From Chloroflexales bacterium (lineage in GTDB: Bacteria > Chloroflexota > Chloroflexia > Chloroflexales > Chloroflexaceae), in the NCBI GenBank assembly GCA_022360155.1, contig JAKSDJ010000748.1, positions 1 to 42,401 of the forward strand: 42,401 nucleotides of DNA, in the 5' to 3' direction. Below are positions 7,081 to 16,019 of this stretch, piece by piece. Under the pieces are notes generated by a model. It had not been told where the DNA came from, did not search any database, and worked only from the letters and a program-made list of their open reading frames with translations. The position numbers and the translations under genes were made by a program. Position 1 is the first letter of the stretch. Every line of letters begins with the position of its first letter.

Positions 7081-8447
7081 CTATTAGGTTTGACCATGCC
7101 AGGCGCCCAGCGCACTTCGATCCAGTTGTCCCGCCCTTCGGCTCGCGGTAAGCCGCCGGGTCCGCTCTTTTTGGCCCAGAAATGCGCCCAATAACCGGGT
7201 GGCGCAGCAATCGCGCCATCCAGGATTGGGTCGTTCGTGTCGTGTAACCACTGATCGAGCTGCGCGCGGAGCTGGGTCTCGATGTCCGCGGCGTCCGGGC
7301 TTCCGATCAGGTTGTTGCGTTCGAGCGGATCGCGGCTCAGGTCGTACAATTCATAGGCTGGGCGCGACCAATTGCGCGCAGTTTCGGCCATCGCCTTGCC
7401 GCTGGGCGAGCGCAAAATATCGCTCGCCAGTTGCAACCCGACGCCAGGATGAAAGTTGCGAATGAGCTTGTGTTGCTGCGTTCGGATGGCGCGGATCGGC
7501 TCGTAGAAGTCGTGCCAGGTCTGCTCGGCGAAGATGGCGGGGCGGGCAATCGCTTCGCCGCAGGTCAGGTGCAGCCACAGGTTCAGACCATCGAGACCTG
7601 GCGGGATACGCTCTGCTTCGCCGGCAGCGGCTAACACGGTCGGCAGCAGGTCGGTATTGGAGAGCAACGCCGATGTGCGGCTGTTGCGCGGTAATTGCTC
7701 GGGCCAGCGCATGATCAGCGGAATGTGCAGGCCGGGATCGTAGAGTGTGCCCTTGGCCAGCGGCATGGCAATCCCGTGATCGGAGGTCAGGATCAGCAGG
7801 GTTGTTGCGGCGAGACCCGCGTGCTGTAGATAGTCCACAATGCGACCGACGGCGGCGTCCGCGCGACTGACATCGCCATAGAAGCGGCGAAAATCCTCCC
7901 GGATCTCCGCTGTGTCGAGCAAGTATGGCGGTACGTAGAGCGAGTCGGCAGCGGGCAAGTCGGGCCACAGTTCGCTGTAGGGTCGGTGCGGCTGATCGAA
8001 CCCGGCCAACACGAAAAAGGGCGGTGCATCTGCGGCCCGCTGTTGCAGGTACTCCACCACATTGGCGGCGACCGTTTCGCAGGTGGCCTGCTGATTGCCC
8101 GCATCTATGCCGTAACCCCAGATCTCGCCGCTGATATGCCAGACGCCGAAGCTCGCGGTTGCATAGCCCGCCTCACGTAGTAGGCGCGGCAAGGTGGGGC
8201 GCTTGGGGTCGAGTTCCCAATAGCCGCCGCTCGCCAGACCCATCAGGCCGTGGCGATGCGGCATCAGCCCGGTCTGGATCGTCGCCCGACTCGGGGAGCA
8301 GGTGGGCGCGGTGGCGAAGTAGCGCTCACAGAGTACGCCATCGCGGGCTACTTGGTCGATATGTGGCGTTGTAGCTGAGGCATTGCCGTAGCAGCCCAGG
8401 TTGGCGCCGACATCGTGACAGTGGATGAGTAAGATGTTTGATTTCAT
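7062..8447 (-). CDS. Sulfatase (formylglycine type), carbohydrate sulfatase
   Basis: A type I sulfatase of 461 residues. CSPSRA (50-55) carries Cys50, the residue matured to formylglycine, with Arg54. DQPHRPY (151-157), TSDHG (221-225) and K232 match the metal and sulfate site. Two usual residues differ: the N-terminal metal DD is HD (H11, D12) and the GKWH motif is GVWH (V102, H104), suggesting a distinct subfamily. N-terminal resemblance is to heparan N-sulfatase-like enzymes. The start at 8447 is fixed by ATGA overlap with the DUF2264 stop; an in-frame extension to 8486 is unlikely. No signal peptide, so it would act on imported sulfated oligosaccharides. The last residues (VTSDE) are encoded by a CATCACT-type repeat. 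Confidence 0.85.
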   Translation of the reverse strand: MKSNILLIHCHDVGANLGCYGNASATTPHIDQVARDGVLCERYFATAPTCSPSRATIQTGLMPHRHGLMGLASGGYWELDPKRPTLPRLLREAGYATASFGVWHISGEIWGYGIDAGNQQATCETVAANVVEYLQQRAADAPPFFVLAGFDQPHRPYSELWPDLPAADSLYVPPYLLDTAEIREDFRRFYGDVSRADAAVGRIVDYLQHAGLAATTLLILTSDHGIAMPLAKGTLYDPGLHIPLIMRWPEQLPRNSRTSALLSNTDLLPTVLAAAGEAERIPPGLDGLNLWLHLTCGEAIARPAIFAEQTWHDFYEPIRAIRTQQHKLIRNFHPGVGLQLASDILRSPSGKAMAETARNWSRPAYELYDLSRDPLERNNLIGSPDAADIETQLRAQLDQWLHDTNDPILDGAIAAPPGYWAHFWAKKSGPGGLPRAEGRDNWIEVRWAPGMVKPNRVTSDE

Positions 8448-10249
8448 TCCAGTTCCAGATCCACATCTTGCGGAGGCATACTCCACACTTCTTGCCAGCC
8501 GGCCAGTTCAGGATGGCCAACCACTGCGCAGACCAGCCAGTGATCGCCTGGCTCGTGTTCGCCTTTGAGCATGGGCAGATAGGTGCGCGGGAAGAGCAGG
8601 TTGGTGTTGGGCGAAACGCGCACGACCTCGCCCGTGCGCTGACCGCGCAGATCGCAGAGGCCGCTCCAGCCAGCCGGATAGACCGCCAGCGCGAAACCGG
8701 CGCCAGCCTGTACCGTCCCTTGGTCGGCGGCGGGGTCGTCGCCGCTGCGGTCCACAGCCCATCCGCCTTCGGCGCTGATCAGCCGGCGCGCGGTCCGCAG
8801 CCGGTGAACCCGAATATGCCAGGGCAGACGCGGCAACAGCCAGGTTGTGACCTCGACATCGGGCCAGGGTTGCCAACGCGAGTAGACCGTCTCGCCATCA
8901 AGGCGGAACTCAAGCGGCTGTTCGCGGGTGTGAAAGTGGATGCCATCCTCGCTGAACACCAGAGCGCTGTCGTAGGCGCCCTGCACCAGGCTGCGCTGAC
9001 CAGCCGGCACGCTAAAGCCAAATGCAGTCGAGTAGGCCAGTTTGGCGTACTTTGCCTCGCCGTGGCGCGACCAGTTGTTGTACTGCCCGCTGCTCAAAGC
9101 AAACACGTGCGTACTCGCTTCGTCGCGACAGACAAGCATACCCGCGTGCGGCTGCGGGTGGACCGGCGGCAGTAACGGCAATGGCGCCTCCTCGGCCTGC
9201 CAGAAGGGATGGGCCGCAGGCAGGGCAAGCGGCAGGAAGAACTTCAGCGCCCAGTAGGGCGAGCCGGGCGAGTTATAGTCTTCAGCCATGATCAGGTTCG
9301 GATACGCATACCCGATGGAGAGCACGCCATCCCTGTTGGCCATGGGCTGTTGCGCCCACCAGCGCAGATGGCGCAGCGCCAAACCCTTGATCACGCCCCA
9401 CGGCAGCGCTTCGACATCGGCGAAAGCCAGCGCACCCCAAAAGGCCCCCTGGGCGAAGCGATAGGTCAGGCTGCGCCCAAACGGCAGCGCCGCACCATCG
9501 GCAGCGAACCAATACTGGAAGTCGCGGGCGAAGAGCGCCGCCCGTTCACGATAGCGCCGCGCCCGCGCCGGGTCGTTCTGGTCCATCAGTTGGGCGTAGA
9601 TCAGGCCGTAGAAGTGTAGGGCGAAGGGATTGTAGTAATCACGCTGCACACGCGAGCTACGGCCATCGTTGTACCAGCCGTCGCCAAGGTAGAAGTCTTC
9701 GAGGCGATCGAATGATGCTTGTAGCGCTGCGGAATCCGGCTCGACGCCGGCCTGGGCCAGACCGAGATTGACCAGGACGCGGAAGAAATTCCAATTGTTA
9801 TCGGAGACCTGAACCGCATTGATTGTTTGTAACCAACGCACTAGGTTGCTTCGCGCGCGGCTGTCGAGCGGCTCCCAGAGCAGATCCGGCGTCAGGGCCA
9901 GGCCAAAGCCGATAGCCGCCATCTCGACCAGGCGCTGGTCGCGATCGGTTGCTTCGCCCCAAAACTCGGGATGCTCCGGATCGCTGCCGTTCGCCAGCCC
10001 ACGCTGGTACAGTTCCCAATCATCGAATGCGCCGCCGCCCGCCGCCAGCGGAACCAGGCCCCACAGCGGGCGGGCGAAACCTTCCAGTTCGGCGGCAGCG
10101 TCGGCGAAATGTGCGCCGGTCGAGCCGAGTTTCACCCGCGCGCAACCGGGGCTGAAATAGGGCTTCAACGGCGTGAATAACGCGCGCACTGCCTCTTGGA
10201 GGTCGGCGCGGCTGCGCAGCGGATTGTTCGCAAGCGAAGGCAAATGCAC
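8444..10249 (-). CDS. DUF2264 protein, probable (alpha/alpha)-barrel carbohydrate enzyme
   Basis: A 601-residue protein matching DUF2264 over most of its length: FDDWELYQRGLANGSDPEHPEFWG (near 75-97, quoted across two blocks: FDDWELYQRG and LANGSDPEHPEFWG), DQRLVEMAAIGFGLAL, DNNWNFFRVLVNLGLA and YYNPFALHFYGL. I recall this domain being linked to beta-glucuronidase-type activity (family GH154), which would suit this locus, but I cannot verify that here. The start is GTG 10249 with GAGGA five bases upstream. The stop overlaps the sulfatase start by four bases (ATGA), so the two proteins are probably made together and may act on the same sulfated uronide. No export signal. Confidence 0.82.
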   Translation of the reverse strand: MHLPSLANNPLRSRADLQEAVRALFTPLKPYFSPGCARVKLGSTGAHFADAAAELEGFARPLWGLVPLAAGGGAFDDWELYQRGLANGSDPEHPEFWGEATDRDQRLVEMAAIGFGLALTPDLLWEPLDSRARSNLVRWLQTINAVQVSDNNWNFFRVLVNLGLAQAGVEPDSAALQASFDRLEDFYLGDGWYNDGRSSRVQRDYYNPFALHFYGLIYAQLMDQNDPARARRYRERAALFARDFQYWFAADGAALPFGRSLTYRFAQGAFWGALAFADVEALPWGVIKGLALRHLRWWAQQPMANRDGVLSIGYAYPNLIMAEDYNSPGSPYWALKFFLPLALPAAHPFWQAEEAPLPLLPPVHPQPHAGMLVCRDEASTHVFALSSGQYNNWSRHGEAKYAKLAYSTAFGFSVPAGQRSLVQGAYDSALVFSEDGIHFHTREQPLEFRLDGETVYSRWQPWPDVEVTTWLLPRLPWHIRVHRLRTARRLISAEGGWAVDRSGDDPAADQGTVQAGAGFALAVYPAGWSGLCDLRGQRTGEVVRVSPNTNLLFPRTYLPMLKGEHEPGDHWLVCAVVGHPELAGWQEVWSMPPQDVDLELE

Positions 10250-10321
10250 AAATGTCCTCGTCGTGATTGGATAGGAGACGCGGGCGGTTGTCCAGGCTCT
10301 CGCATCTCCTATCGCTGATAA

Positions 10322-11134
10322 CTATCCCTTCATCATCGGCACGGTCTTCTGCACCCACGCGATATCCGGGTCGAACGCGACGGCCTGGGTGCGATGGTTG
10401 CCGGCCAGGAACCACAAGAAGTAGTTGGTATAACCCGGCGCGCTCACTGTAGAATGGTAGCCGTGCGGGGCCATAAAGATCGTCGAGTCCTTGATGGTGT
10501 AGTTGTAATCGTAGTTCTGCTCATAGCTGTAGTGGCGGCAGATGCCAAAGCCCTCGGGCGAGTTGACCCGAAAGTAGTACATCTCCTCGTGGAAGACCTC
10601 GTGCGGCAGGTTCTCGACCTCGTGCTTGTGCGGCGGATAGGTGCTCCAGTTACCGCTCGGCACAATTGTCTCGCCGACGAGGAGCTTGGCAGCAGGCAAC
10701 TCGGGCTGGCTGCTCGTGGTGAGGATATTGAACAGCGTGCGAGTAAAATTCGCCGCGCCAGTCGGAACTGGGACCACCTGCGTCGGCTCGATCACATAGG
10801 GATTGGTCTTGAGATCAGATGGTGCAGAGCACAGCCCGGCGTCGAAATTGCCGTGTGCGGTGATCACATAGCTGCTCCCGGCGGGGAGGTACACAGCGTG
10901 CGCTTTGCCCATAAAAGGGTTAGGTCGCTTGCCGACGTTCTTGAAGGTGTTGCCGCCAACCTCGACACTACAACGCCCGCCGAAGATCACCATCAACACC
11001 TCGCGGTCGCCGGTCGTACCGTCGAACGAAGCGCCGTCGGCGAGCACCACGCGGGTGAAGTCGAGCAATTTGCATGGGTTTGTATCGAGGTTATTCGCCC
11101 ATGGAGCACCGCCAACTTTTGTAAAATAGGTCAT
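10322..11134 (-). CDS. IolB/KduI-like cupin isomerase, probable 5-keto-4-deoxyuronate isomerase
   Basis: A bicupin of 270 residues resembling 5-deoxyglucuronate isomerase (IolB). The metal site motif YPPHKHEVENLPHEVFHEE spans 166-184 (H169, H171, E183/E184), with a third histidine in APHGYH (222-227) and GFGICRHYS after it. No other inositol genes are nearby. The flanking OGL, kdgF and kduD genes need a KduI step (5-keto-4-deoxyuronate to 2,5-diketo-3-deoxygluconate), so I infer it fills that role; KduI and IolB are structurally related. ATG 11134 is chosen because GGAGAA lies 6 nt upstream, giving a shorter protein than the longest frame. Confidence 0.75.
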   Translation of the reverse strand: MTYFTKVGGAPWANNLDTNPCKLLDFTRVVLADGASFDGTTGDREVLMVIFGGRCSVEVGGNTFKNVGKRPNPFMGKAHAVYLPAGSSYVITAHGNFDAGLCSAPSDLKTNPYVIEPTQVVPVPTGAANFTRTLFNILTTSSQPELPAAKLLVGETIVPSGNWSTYPPHKHEVENLPHEVFHEEMYYFRVNSPEGFGICRHYSYEQNYDYNYTIKDSTIFMAPHGYHSTVSAPGYTNYFLWFLAGNHRTQAVAFDPDIAWVQKTVPMMKG

Positions 11135-11250
11135 GAGTTGTTCTCCTTCACAGTAATAAAAGGTCATCTCTATCGATATACTGCCCGGTGGTCATCGACT
11201 CATTCGCAGCGATGCCTGCCAAAGCAGAACGTTTGCGTTGCACCGCCTGG

Positions 11251-12417
11251 TCAGACCTCGATCACATATAACTGCACACGCCCGCCCCGATCCGAAGCGT
11301 ACAGAATTTGGCGACCCTCCCACTCCCAGGTCGGGTGACAGTGGCTGTCCTGCGTGTGCCAGGAGGCGCCGTGGTAGCAGAGCGTCGTTTGCCGTGGCGT
11401 CTCGCTCGCGATGTCGATCAGGACCAGGTCGTCCACGTCGTCGCCAACCAGCACGGTGTTGCCCGGATTGGCGTGATAGTGGTTGCAATAGTAGGGCATA
11501 TCGATTTTGCGGATGAGATTGCCCTGGTAGTCCATCAAGCCCACATACGGCGTGAAGGTGTTCTCGCGGACGCCGACGTGCGTGGCGACGGCCTGGGTGC
11601 GGTGAGAGGTGATGGTGCCGTCGTGGCCGGGGCCGCGATTGTCGAAGAAGATCAGGCCATCCTGGGTCCAGAATTCGTGGCCGATGGAGTCCTGCTCCGC
11701 CTGACGGAAGCAGGGCCAGACATCGCGGGAGACCAGGTCGAGCCCCCAGATGCGCTGGGTGACCAAGTGCCACGGCCCCTCGTGGCAAAAGATGGCAATG
11801 CTCGGGTCGTCCGGGCTGAACTGGAAATGGCCAAGCTGGTGCGTATCCTTGAAGATGTCGAACCAGGCGGAACCGTCGAGTTGGGCCAGGGTGATCCGGC
11901 TATCTTTGGTCAAATAGTAGCGGTCAGCGAAGCCGCTGTAGTTCGGGCCATGCGCCGCCCCAACCCGCTCGCGGCGCACGAAGCCGGCATAGCGACGATT
12001 GGCGCTAATTGACGGCGATTTCAGCGTAAACTGCGCGGTCTCATCGTACAGGACACTTACCGCGCCGCTGCGCATGTCAAGCTTTTTGAGCTTGCCGCCG
12101 GTCGTGAAAACAACGATGTCGCTGTCGGGCGTTTTGGTGCAGCCCGAAATCGGCACGGCCTCGTCGGTCAGTTGGGTGATGACGCCGCTCTCCAGATCCA
12201 TCCGAAAAAGGTTGTAGTGCGGCTTCTCGTGGGGCGCTTTCTCCTCGCGCGCGGCCCGGTCGGAGCGGAAGAGCATCTCGCTTCTCCCTTGGGTAAAGGA
12301 GTTTTCAGTGAAATAGAAATGGACGTTGTTGCCCTGGGCGGTCAGTTGCCGAATCGTGCGTCCGGTTTTTTCATCTTTGATCTCGCGCCATTCGGCGGGC
12401 CATGTATCACCAATCAC
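11251..12417 (-). CDS. ogl: Oligogalacturonate lyase (PL22)
   Basis: A 388-residue seven-bladed propeller lyase of family PL22, normal length for the family. Manganese ligands appear as H313 in CNHYHANP and Q356, H359 and H361 in QDSHCHP, with the same spacing as Gln350/His353/His355 of the characterised enzyme. H247 in GHEFW is the likely catalytic base. It splits digalacturonate and unsaturated digalacturonate into 5-keto-4-deoxyuronate in the cytoplasm. The start is GTG 12417 with GAGG five bases upstream. It lies between an enolase-superfamily dehydratase gene and the IolB/KduI-like gene, which would use its product. Confidence 0.88.
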   Translation of the reverse strand: MIGDTWPAEWREIKDEKTGRTIRQLTAQGNNVHFYFTENSFTQGRSEMLFRSDRAAREEKAPHEKPHYNLFRMDLESGVITQLTDEAVPISGCTKTPDSDIVVFTTGGKLKKLDMRSGAVSVLYDETAQFTLKSPSISANRRYAGFVRRERVGAAHGPNYSGFADRYYLTKDSRITLAQLDGSAWFDIFKDTHQLGHFQFSPDDPSIAIFCHEGPWHLVTQRIWGLDLVSRDVWPCFRQAEQDSIGHEFWTQDGLIFFDNRGPGHDGTITSHRTQAVATHVGVRENTFTPYVGLMDYQGNLIRKIDMPYYCNHYHANPGNTVLVGDDVDDLVLIDIASETPRQTTLCYHGASWHTQDSHCHPTWEWEGRQILYASDRGGRVQLYVIEV

Positions 12418-12482
12418 GGGTACCTCATCTGTGCGAGCGGCGAGTGAGCGGTATGCATCACTTATCGCTCGTTATGCGCCGC

Positions 12483-13652
12483 TTATTGATCGACCAGCGA
12501 ACCATCACGATGCGAGCGCATTGCAATACTGCGCGGCAGAGCCGGATACAGCTCTTGTACATCGTCTGTCAACGCGATCCCCAGTCCGGGAGTGTCGGGA
12601 ATAGTCACAAAACCATCCTCAAAATGCGGTGTGGTCACAAACATCTCGCTGCCCCGCAAGTCAACGCCGGCGTTCGTGTCCCAACCCGATCCGCTCCCAC
12701 TGTTGGGGTATTCCTGGATCGCAAAGTTCGGGATGCAGGCGTCGAGTTGCAAACAGGCGGCCAGACTCAGCGGCGAGAGCGGGTTGTGCGGTACAACCTC
12801 GATGTTGTGCATTTCGGCAAGCGCGGCGATCTTCTTCGCGCCGGTGATCCCGCCGCACAAACACACTGAGACGCGGGCATACTGCACCCCGCCGCGCGCG
12901 AAGAGCATCTGAAACTCGTAGGGCGAACTGAACCGTTCGCCGGTAGCAATGGGGATGGGGATTTTGTCGGCGACCTGCACCATTGTATCATAACTGTCAG
13001 GCCGGATCGGGTCTTCGTAGAACATGGGATGGAAGGCCGCGATCGCCCGCGCAAACACCACCGCCTCGGCGGGCGTCAGGCGGCGATGGATTTCAATGCA
13101 GAGGTCGACATCCGCGCCGACCGCCTCCCGCGCCCTGCTGACGTTTTCGACCGCATCGCGGATCTTTTTGACGTGGGGCTTGAAATAGGGAACTTCCCGT
13201 GGTTCATCGAGAAAAGGATTCAGGTGCCCGATTGCCGTAAACCCATTCATCTTCAGATCAATGCAGCGTTCAACCATTTCCTCGCTGGTTTCGGCTTTCA
13301 CGTGGCCGTAGACACGCACTTTGTCGCGCATCTTGCCGCCGAGCAGTTCGTAGATCGGCACGCCCAGCGCTTGCCCCTTGATGTCCCACAGAGCAATATC
13401 AATCGCCGACACGGCCCCCATCAGCGCCGCGCCCCGGAAATAGGCAAAGCGCTGGAGCATATTCCAGTGATACTCGATTGGAAAGGGATCTTTGTCGACC
13501 AGGTAGTTGCCGAATTGTTCGAGCGCAGTTGCCGCAACTTCAAGATGGCCCCACGTCCCCGCCTCGCCAATGCCGGTGATGCCGGCGTCGGTGTGAATTC
13601 GGACAAAGAGATAACGATCAACGAAGATTGGCTTAACGCTGGTAATTTTCAT
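12483..13652 (-). CDS. Enolase-superfamily sugar-acid dehydratase (galactonate/gluconate dehydratase-like)
   Basis: A mandelate-racemase-subgroup protein of 389 residues. The N-terminal capping domain is followed by a barrel with metal ligands E187 (EIH), E213 (YEDP) and E239 (GERF), and candidate catalytic histidines H189 and H289 (VPHNPLSPLSLAACLQLD). The E/D-x-H plus HNPL pattern is that of D-galactonate and D-gluconate dehydratases, which make 2-keto-3-deoxy sugar acids. It does not resemble UxuA. It starts 18 bp after the kdgF stop, without a strong ribosome-binding site, suggesting coupled translation. The substrate cannot be fixed by sequence; gluconate, galactonate or mannonate are candidates. 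Confidence 0.8.
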   Translation of the reverse strand: MKITSVKPIFVDRYLFVRIHTDAGITGIGEAGTWGHLEVAATALEQFGNYLVDKDPFPIEYHWNMLQRFAYFRGAALMGAVSAIDIALWDIKGQALGVPIYELLGGKMRDKVRVYGHVKAETSEEMVERCIDLKMNGFTAIGHLNPFLDEPREVPYFKPHVKKIRDAVENVSRAREAVGADVDLCIEIHRRLTPAEAVVFARAIAAFHPMFYEDPIRPDSYDTMVQVADKIPIPIATGERFSSPYEFQMLFARGGVQYARVSVCLCGGITGAKKIAALAEMHNIEVVPHNPLSPLSLAACLQLDACIPNFAIQEYPNSGSGSGWDTNAGVDLRGSEMFVTTPHFEDGFVTIPDTPGLGIALTDDVQELYPALPRSIAMRSHRDGSLVDQ

Positions 13653-13670
13653 ATGCGCAAGTTTCGAGCT

Positions 13671-14024
13671 TCACTCATTATTCGTTGCAAGAAAGTCCGC
13701 GCGGATCGGCGAAAAGCAGTCGATCAGTACGCTTGGCGTGCGGGTTACGATCCCGTGCCGCACGTTTGGCGCGACGTAGTAGCTGCACCCCGCGCCCAAG
13801 CGCGTGACGCGCATCTCGCCCTCGTGCTCCATATGCAGGTCGATTTCGCCCTCGATCACATAGCCAATCTGCTCGTGGGGATGGTTGTGGATGGGCGCGG
13901 TCATATCGGCGTCGAAGGTGAACTGCACCGCCATCATTCCCCCGCCATAACTCAAGAGCCGGCGTTGCGCGCCCTCGGGGGTGGTTATGGGTGGTTCTTG
14001 CCCGGCCTGAGCGATAATTTTCAT
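13671..14024 (-). CDS. kdgF: KdgF-like cupin, unsaturated uronate linearisation
   Basis: A small single-domain cupin of 117 residues. H46, H48, H50 and Q52 lie in APIHNHPHEQIGYVIEGE, with H90 in the second motif; D102 and F104 match the Asp/Phe pair described for KdgF. KdgF converts the ring form of 4,5-unsaturated uronate into 5-keto-4-deoxyuronate, the substrate of KduI. AGGAGG lies five bases before ATG 14024; a GTG one codon earlier would leave only two bases, so the ATG is preferred. The 3' side is tightly linked to the enolase-superfamily gene. Cupins are diverse, so the call leans on context. Confidence 0.78.
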   Translation of the reverse strand: MKIIAQAGQEPPITTPEGAQRRLLSYGGGMMAVQFTFDADMTAPIHNHPHEQIGYVIEGEIDLHMEHEGEMRVTRLGAGCSYYVAPNVRHGIVTRTPSVLIDCFSPIRADFLATNNE

Positions 14025-14057
14025 CACAACCTCCTGTTTGCGCTTTCAATGTAGGTC

Positions 14058-14089
14058 ACGTTGGAACGCTAGAACGTTAGAACGTTTCT
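14058..14089. repeat. Octamer array ACGTTnnn overlapping a CDS end
   Basis: Four tandem 8-bp units: ACGTTGGA, ACGCTAGA, ACGTTAGA, ACGTTTCT. The array runs into the heparinase-like gene, supplying its last codons (ETF) and its TAA stop. Confidence 0.75.
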
Positions 14090-15936
14090 GGCTTTAACAA
14101 GATGCGAACCCGCTGCGTTCCATTGGGCAGGGTCGCCGTCAAGCGGGTCAGCGTTCGCTCCCTCTGGTTGGCGCGGCACGCCTCTTCCAGGCGCGTCGCC
14201 TGAAACACCGCGCCCGCCGGTTCCTGGATTGTCAACTCCAGGCTTGAGCGAGCGCCAGTGATCTGGGCTGTCCCGCCGTTGACTGCGACCGAGTCCCAGG
14301 TAACGAAAACTTCTTCGATTGCAAGCGCTGCGCCATCGAACGCAAAGACATCCTCTAGCAACGTCTCGCCCGTCTGCGGGTCAAGGCGCAGCGTTCTGCG
14401 GGCCAACCTGAGTTGGGGCAGATCGTAGGCGTGATGCATCTCGATCTGGGCGAACTTGCTGCCATCGCGCTCACCGTGGCCGACGATTGTGCCGTAGAAC
14501 TGCTTGCACCCGCCAAACTCGGGGCCGGGCGCCTGTAGCGTCCCGCCGATGCGCGGCACGCTGTGAGCATAGGAATTGTTAAACGGGTTATCGTAGCGGC
14601 CCTGGCGGAAGTATTCTTTGCTGTACAAACCCTGGCCGGGATCGCAGAGCAGACTCTCGCCATCGATGTGCAGGATGCATACGCCTACATCGGTATGGCT
14701 ATGATGCCCGTCGTTATGCCCTGCGATTGCCGCCAGCACGACCGGCTGGCCTTGCGCCGTCTGCCCGACTAGCTTGATGATGCCGCAATCGGGCAGGAAG
14801 AAGTCGCGCGGCTCGGGAAATGGCGCCGTCTGGCCATCCCACCAGGCGGCGTTGCGCAGCATAATCGCTAGCTTGGCCGTCGCAACGCCAGAGCTATCGA
14901 GTTCATCCACAGCGACCACTAGCCCGCGCAGTTCGGCCACGCCGGTGCGCTCGGCAAGCCGTTGCGCAATGCCTGGCGCAATAATCAACGCTTCTTTCGC
15001 ATCGCCAGGATTAATGTAATGGTTAGGCGAAAGACTCATGCCCACCGGGTAGCGGGCGATAGCGTGCAGGCGCGGAGCGGCGAGCAGGTCGAACTGACCG
15101 GCGGTTTGCTCGCGCAGCGCCTCAGCCAGCGTCACATAGTACATCAGGCCGTAGTTCCAGTAGCCGACGCCCTCGACCGAGCCGCCATCAGCCTCGAACC
15201 CCGTGGCGATGTAGGCTTCCAGCCCTTCCAACACCTGGGTCAGCGCCTCGGCCAGCGTCTCGATATCGTGCTCCAGACGCAGAAACGCCAGGCCGATGGA
15301 ACCATTACAGACGCCATTCCAGTTCAACGCGCCCTTGTACCACCAGTGTTTGCGCCCGTGCGCCAGATACGGCTTGAAGATACGCCGTTCGACCTCCTGG
15401 CGCACGCGCTGGCGCACCTCAGGCGCCAGGAGGTCGCCGAGCAGATAGACCGTCTCGGCCAGGCTTGCGCCAGTCTCGGCGGCAAACAAGTCAATCGAGG
15501 CAGGCTCGCGAGTGAGCATCGTGTGCGCGCCCAGCGCCGTATTGCGCACGACCGGCGGGTCGATGTCCCAGTAGTCCGGTCCTTGCTCTTCGTGGGCGGG
15601 CAGCACCCAGGTAGTCTCCTCGCAAATCGCCCACAGCAGATCGTGGATGTAGCCGCGCAGCGAATTGTCGCCGAGCAGCGTCTCGAACACCGCGCGGGTG
15701 AGTTGCGAACGACGGGCGAAATAGACATACTGGTAGCCGTCCCGCGCGCCGGTATGCTCGAACTCGCGGTAGAGCGTATACGTCGTGGCCGCAATCGGCG
15801 TGAGCGCCGGCACGGCGCGGCGCAAAACATCACGCAGCGCCAGCGCGCTCGGCGACTGCCGAATCTGTGCGCCGAGATCCGTCTCCGGCGCGGGCTGTCC
15901 AAGCCAAGCCTTGAGTTGTTGCTTCGTGATTGACAT
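14077..15936 (-). CDS. Heparinase II/III-like polysaccharide lyase (cytoplasmic)
   Basis: A 619-residue enzyme with an (alpha/alpha) toroid N-terminal half and a beta-sandwich C-terminal half typical of heparinase II/III-like lyases. Conserved blocks are NWNGVC (205-210), DGGSVEGVGYWNYG (250-263) and GHNDGHHSHTDVG (406-418), the H-x-H-x-D site that binds metal or substrate, plus NSYAHSVP (454-461). It shares these blocks with the 617-residue protein at 37229-39082, so the two are paralogues. No signal peptide: the substrate is likely an imported uronate-containing oligosaccharide. AGGA lies just upstream of the ATG. The exact PL family and bond specificity are unknown. Confidence 0.78.
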   Translation of the reverse strand: MSITKQQLKAWLGQPAPETDLGAQIRQSPSALALRDVLRRAVPALTPIAATTYTLYREFEHTGARDGYQYVYFARRSQLTRAVFETLLGDNSLRGYIHDLLWAICEETTWVLPAHEEQGPDYWDIDPPVVRNTALGAHTMLTREPASIDLFAAETGASLAETVYLLGDLLAPEVRQRVRQEVERRIFKPYLAHGRKHWWYKGALNWNGVCNGSIGLAFLRLEHDIETLAEALTQVLEGLEAYIATGFEADGGSVEGVGYWNYGLMYYVTLAEALREQTAGQFDLLAAPRLHAIARYPVGMSLSPNHYINPGDAKEALIIAPGIAQRLAERTGVAELRGLVVAVDELDSSGVATAKLAIMLRNAAWWDGQTAPFPEPRDFFLPDCGIIKLVGQTAQGQPVVLAAIAGHNDGHHSHTDVGVCILHIDGESLLCDPGQGLYSKEYFRQGRYDNPFNNSYAHSVPRIGGTLQAPGPEFGGCKQFYGTIVGHGERDGSKFAQIEMHHAYDLPQLRLARRTLRLDPQTGETLLEDVFAFDGAALAIEEVFVTWDSVAVNGGTAQITGARSSLELTIQEPAGAVFQATRLEEACRANQRERTLTRLTATLPNGTQRVRILLKPETF

Positions 15937-16019
15937 CTGGTTCCTGCCAATAATGCGTTGCAGCGCCTCGATAGACCTTCGGCTCCGCTCAGGGCGCTTC
16001 CGTGAAAGATCTCAGCAAC

